A stretch of 15,051 nucleotides of DNA from an uncultured Clostridia bacterium (GTDB taxonomy: Bacteria > Bacillota > Clostridia > Oscillospirales > Acutalibacteraceae), in contig CALDPI010000003.1 in assembly GCA_937912045.1 (NCBI GenBank), forward strand, positions 1 to 15,051, written 5' to 3'. The translations under genes were made by a program, and so were the position numbers. Positions within the stretch are counted from its first letter, which is position 1; each line of letters starts with the position of its first letter. Below, one piece after another: positions 13,552-15,051 of this stretch. The notes below the pieces were generated by a model that had not been told where the DNA came from, did no database searches, and saw nothing but the letters and a program-made list of their open reading frames with translations.

Positions 13552-14642
13552 CACATCGCCAGCCAATCTGTGCCGAAGCGTCCTGCAAGCACGTCACAAA
13601 GGGTTATTGCGGTTACGGCATCTATCACTATGCGGGCGCGGTGGACAATGCACGGGTCGTGTCTGCCCTTTGCGGCCAGCGTTACGTTTTCACGTGTTTT
13701 GATGTTGACCGTCTGCTGCTCCTTACTTATTGTGGGGGTTGGGCGGACGGCACAGTTAAAGGTTACGGGCATTCCGTTTGTTATGCCGCCGTTAATGCCG
13801 CCGCTGTTATTTGTGGCGGTATAGATTTTTCCGTTTTCGGCATAAAACGGGTCGTTCGCCTCGCTGCCCTTCATATCGGCGAGGGCAAAGCCTTTGCCGA
13901 ACTCCACACCCTTAATGGCAGGAACAGAGAAAAGCGCGTGGGCAAGCACACCCTCGAGTGTGTCAAACCAGGGCTCACCCAGACCCCTCGGCAGGCCTAT
14001 AACTGCGGTGGAAAGCACTCCGCCGACGCTGTCACCCTCTGCCTTGGCAGCGAGGATTTTTTCGGTCATTTGTGCCTCTTTTTCATCGTCCAGCACAGCA
14101 AAATATTTGTTTCCAAGCGCCTTGATATCCGAAAGCATATCGCCCCAAGACCTGTCCTCTACACCCGAAAGGCGCGAGATATGGGTGCCTATGTATATGC
14201 CCTTTCTTTCAAGCGCAGGAATTAAAATGCCTGCCGCGGCAACAAGCGCAGCTGTGAGTCTGCCGCTTTGGTGGCCACCGCCGCGATAATCCTCTGCGCC
14301 GTGGTATTTCTCATCTGCCGCAAAATCTGCGTGAGACGGGCGGACGTTATATTGCATTTCGCCGTAATCCTTGCTTTTTGTGTCGGCGTTGGGAATGAGT
14401 ATGCAAATGGGGGTGCCTGTGGTTTTGCCCTCAAAAACGCCGCTTTCTATTATGTATTCGTCCTTTTCTCTTCTGGCGGTGCCGATTTCACCGCTTGGAC
14501 GACGAAGAGATAAAAGTGCATCTATGCGCTCATAATCAACGGGGATGCCGGGGGCAACACCGTCAAGCACTACACCAATGGCTTTTCCGTGGCTTTCACC
14601 AAAGAGGGTAACACAGAGGTTATTTCCAAAGGTATTTTTCAT
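13551..14642 (-). CDS. aroC: Chorismate synthase
   Basis: This 363-residue enzyme converts EPSP to chorismate using reduced FMN. Recognisable motifs are FGESHG (His18), LRRPSGE (Arg47-Arg48), RPSHADFA (His104), the DYRGGGHQSGR flavin loop, NNSGGINGG and the C-terminal GRHDPCIVHRA. The FMN-contact loop and the GGGHQSGR form are typical of clostridial AroC, which is slightly shorter in the first loop than the E. coli enzyme. AGGTG lies 6 bases before the ATG, and that ATG directly follows the aroB stop (TAGATG). The stop overlaps the aroE-aroK start by one base. It completes chorismate synthesis, although its gene is second in the operon as seen here. Highly confident. Confidence 0.97.
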   Translation of the reverse strand: MKNTFGNNLCVTLFGESHGKAIGVVLDGVAPGIPVDYERIDALLSLRRPSGEIGTARREKDEYIIESGVFEGKTTGTPICILIPNADTKSKDYGEMQYNVRPSHADFAADEKYHGAEDYRGGGHQSGRLTAALVAAAGILIPALERKGIYIGTHISRLSGVEDRSWGDMLSDIKALGNKYFAVLDDEKEAQMTEKILAAKAEGDSVGGVLSTAVIGLPRGLGEPWFDTLEGVLAHALFSVPAIKGVEFGKGFALADMKGSEANDPFYAENGKIYTATNNSGGINGGITNGMPVTFNCAVRPTPTISKEQQTVNIKTRENVTLAAKGRHDPCIVHRARIVIDAVTAITLCDVLAGRFGTDWLAM

Positions 14643-15051
14643 CTAAAGCACCTGCCTTATCATATCGCTGTAGTCCGCAAAGGACATCTTTTTAAGCTCA
14701 TACGAGCCTGCGGTTTTTACATACACAACCGTAATGCTGTCACCCGAGAGCTTTTTATCGTGCGCAGAGGCCGATATGAGCGTTTCGGTATCGGATTCGA
14801 TATCGGTGGGGAGCGACAGTCGCCTAAGCACCGGGATAAGTCGCTCACGGACACTTTCACTGCACATAGGCAGCATTCCGAGGGAAACACATTCACCGTG
14901 GTAGTAGTGCTCCATTCCCTCGGCGCTTTCAATGGCGTGTGCCAGCGTGTGACCGAAGTTTAAAATTTTGCGAAGGCCGCCCTCATACTCGTCCTCTTCG
15001 ACGACGTGCTTTTTTATAAAAAGCGCACGCTCTATTATCACGTCAAGCGAC
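14643..15051 (-). CDS. aroB: 3-dehydroquinate synthase, C-terminal part (5' end missing)
   Basis: The frame runs without a stop into the right edge of the window, so only the last ~136 residues are present. It matches the C-terminal helical domain of 3-dehydroquinate synthase, which converts DAHP to 3-dehydroquinate using NAD and zinc. Visible are EEDEYEGGLRKILNFGHT, AHAIE, and YYHGECVSLGM, which supply the two zinc-binding His. The third ligand (Glu) and the NAD-binding domain lie outside the window. A GTG near 15041 is in frame but is not the start, because the text before it (Ser-Leu-Asp) continues the expected protein. The gene abuts aroC and is the first visible gene of the aro operon; more genes and the promoter may lie beyond. 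Confident. Confidence 0.95.
   Translation of the reverse strand, partial: SLDVIIERALFIKKHVVEEDEYEGGLRKILNFGHTLAHAIESAEGMEHYYHGECVSLGMLPMCSESVRERLIPVLRRLSLPTDIESDTETLISASAHDKKLSGDSITVVYVKTAGSYELKKMSFADYSDMIRQVL

Noticed and set aside
13491..14225. A 244-codon plus-strand open frame opposite aroC
   Set aside because: It lies wholly antisense to aroC apart from a few bases of aroE-aroK, has no ribosome binding site and its translation resembles no known family. It is a shadow of GC-rich third positions.
1..15051. CRISPR arrays, tRNA or rRNA genes, insertion sequences, attachment sites
   Set aside because: No repeated spacer units, cloverleaf sequences, transposase genes or flanking repeats were seen on either strand.

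Overview
The window reads as a gene-dense chromosomal segment of an anaerobic Firmicute, most likely a gut-type clostridium (Oscillospiraceae or Christensenellaceae-like). This is an inference from protein flavour (clostridial-type AroA, TyrA, RhaM-like and glycosidase genes), strong AGGTG/GGAGG ribosome binding sites, short intergenic gaps and symmetric A-stem-T terminators. No tRNA, rRNA, CRISPR array, insertion sequence or phage gene was seen. No gap without a gene exceeds about 110 bases.

Region 1 (1-3903, plus strand) is the end of an operon cut by the left edge. It holds an M24 'pita-bread' protein that has lost most metal ligands, a small protein of the Anabaena sensory rhodopsin transducer (ASRT) superfamily, an L-rhamnose mutarotase family protein, and an 817-residue cytoplasmic glycosidase-like protein. 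The last has an unusual helix-turn-helix-like N-terminus. A strong terminator closes the unit. It looks like intracellular handling of a sugar or glycoside, possibly a deoxyhexose. The substrate cannot be read from the sequence.

Region 2 (3904-4923, plus strand) is a single-gene unit with its own near-consensus promoter. It encodes a membrane-anchored alpha/beta hydrolase and ends at a terminator shared with the convergent operon.

Region 3 (4893-8778) is a catabolic-looking cassette. A plus-strand AraC-family activator is divergent from a minus-strand operon of an iron-containing/glycerol-dehydrogenase-like enzyme, a KDPG-aldolase-family enzyme and an M20 metallo-carboxypeptidase. The two promoters overlap in a 109-base gap that carries a perfect 11-base dyad. 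The likely logic is oxidation or reduction of a polyol or sugar acid, aldol cleavage to pyruvate plus an aldehyde, and hydrolysis of an amide or peptide-linked substrate.

Region 4 (8749-15051, minus strand) is an aromatic amino acid operon transcribed aroB-aroC-aroE/aroK fusion-aroQ-aroA-tyrA-aroF, cut by the right edge inside aroB. Together these genes supply all seven steps from erythrose 4-phosphate plus phosphoenolpyruvate to chorismate, and then prephenate dehydrogenase for tyrosine. Genes abut or overlap throughout. The first enzyme of the pathway, DAHP synthase, is encoded last. No chorismate mutase is present in the window.
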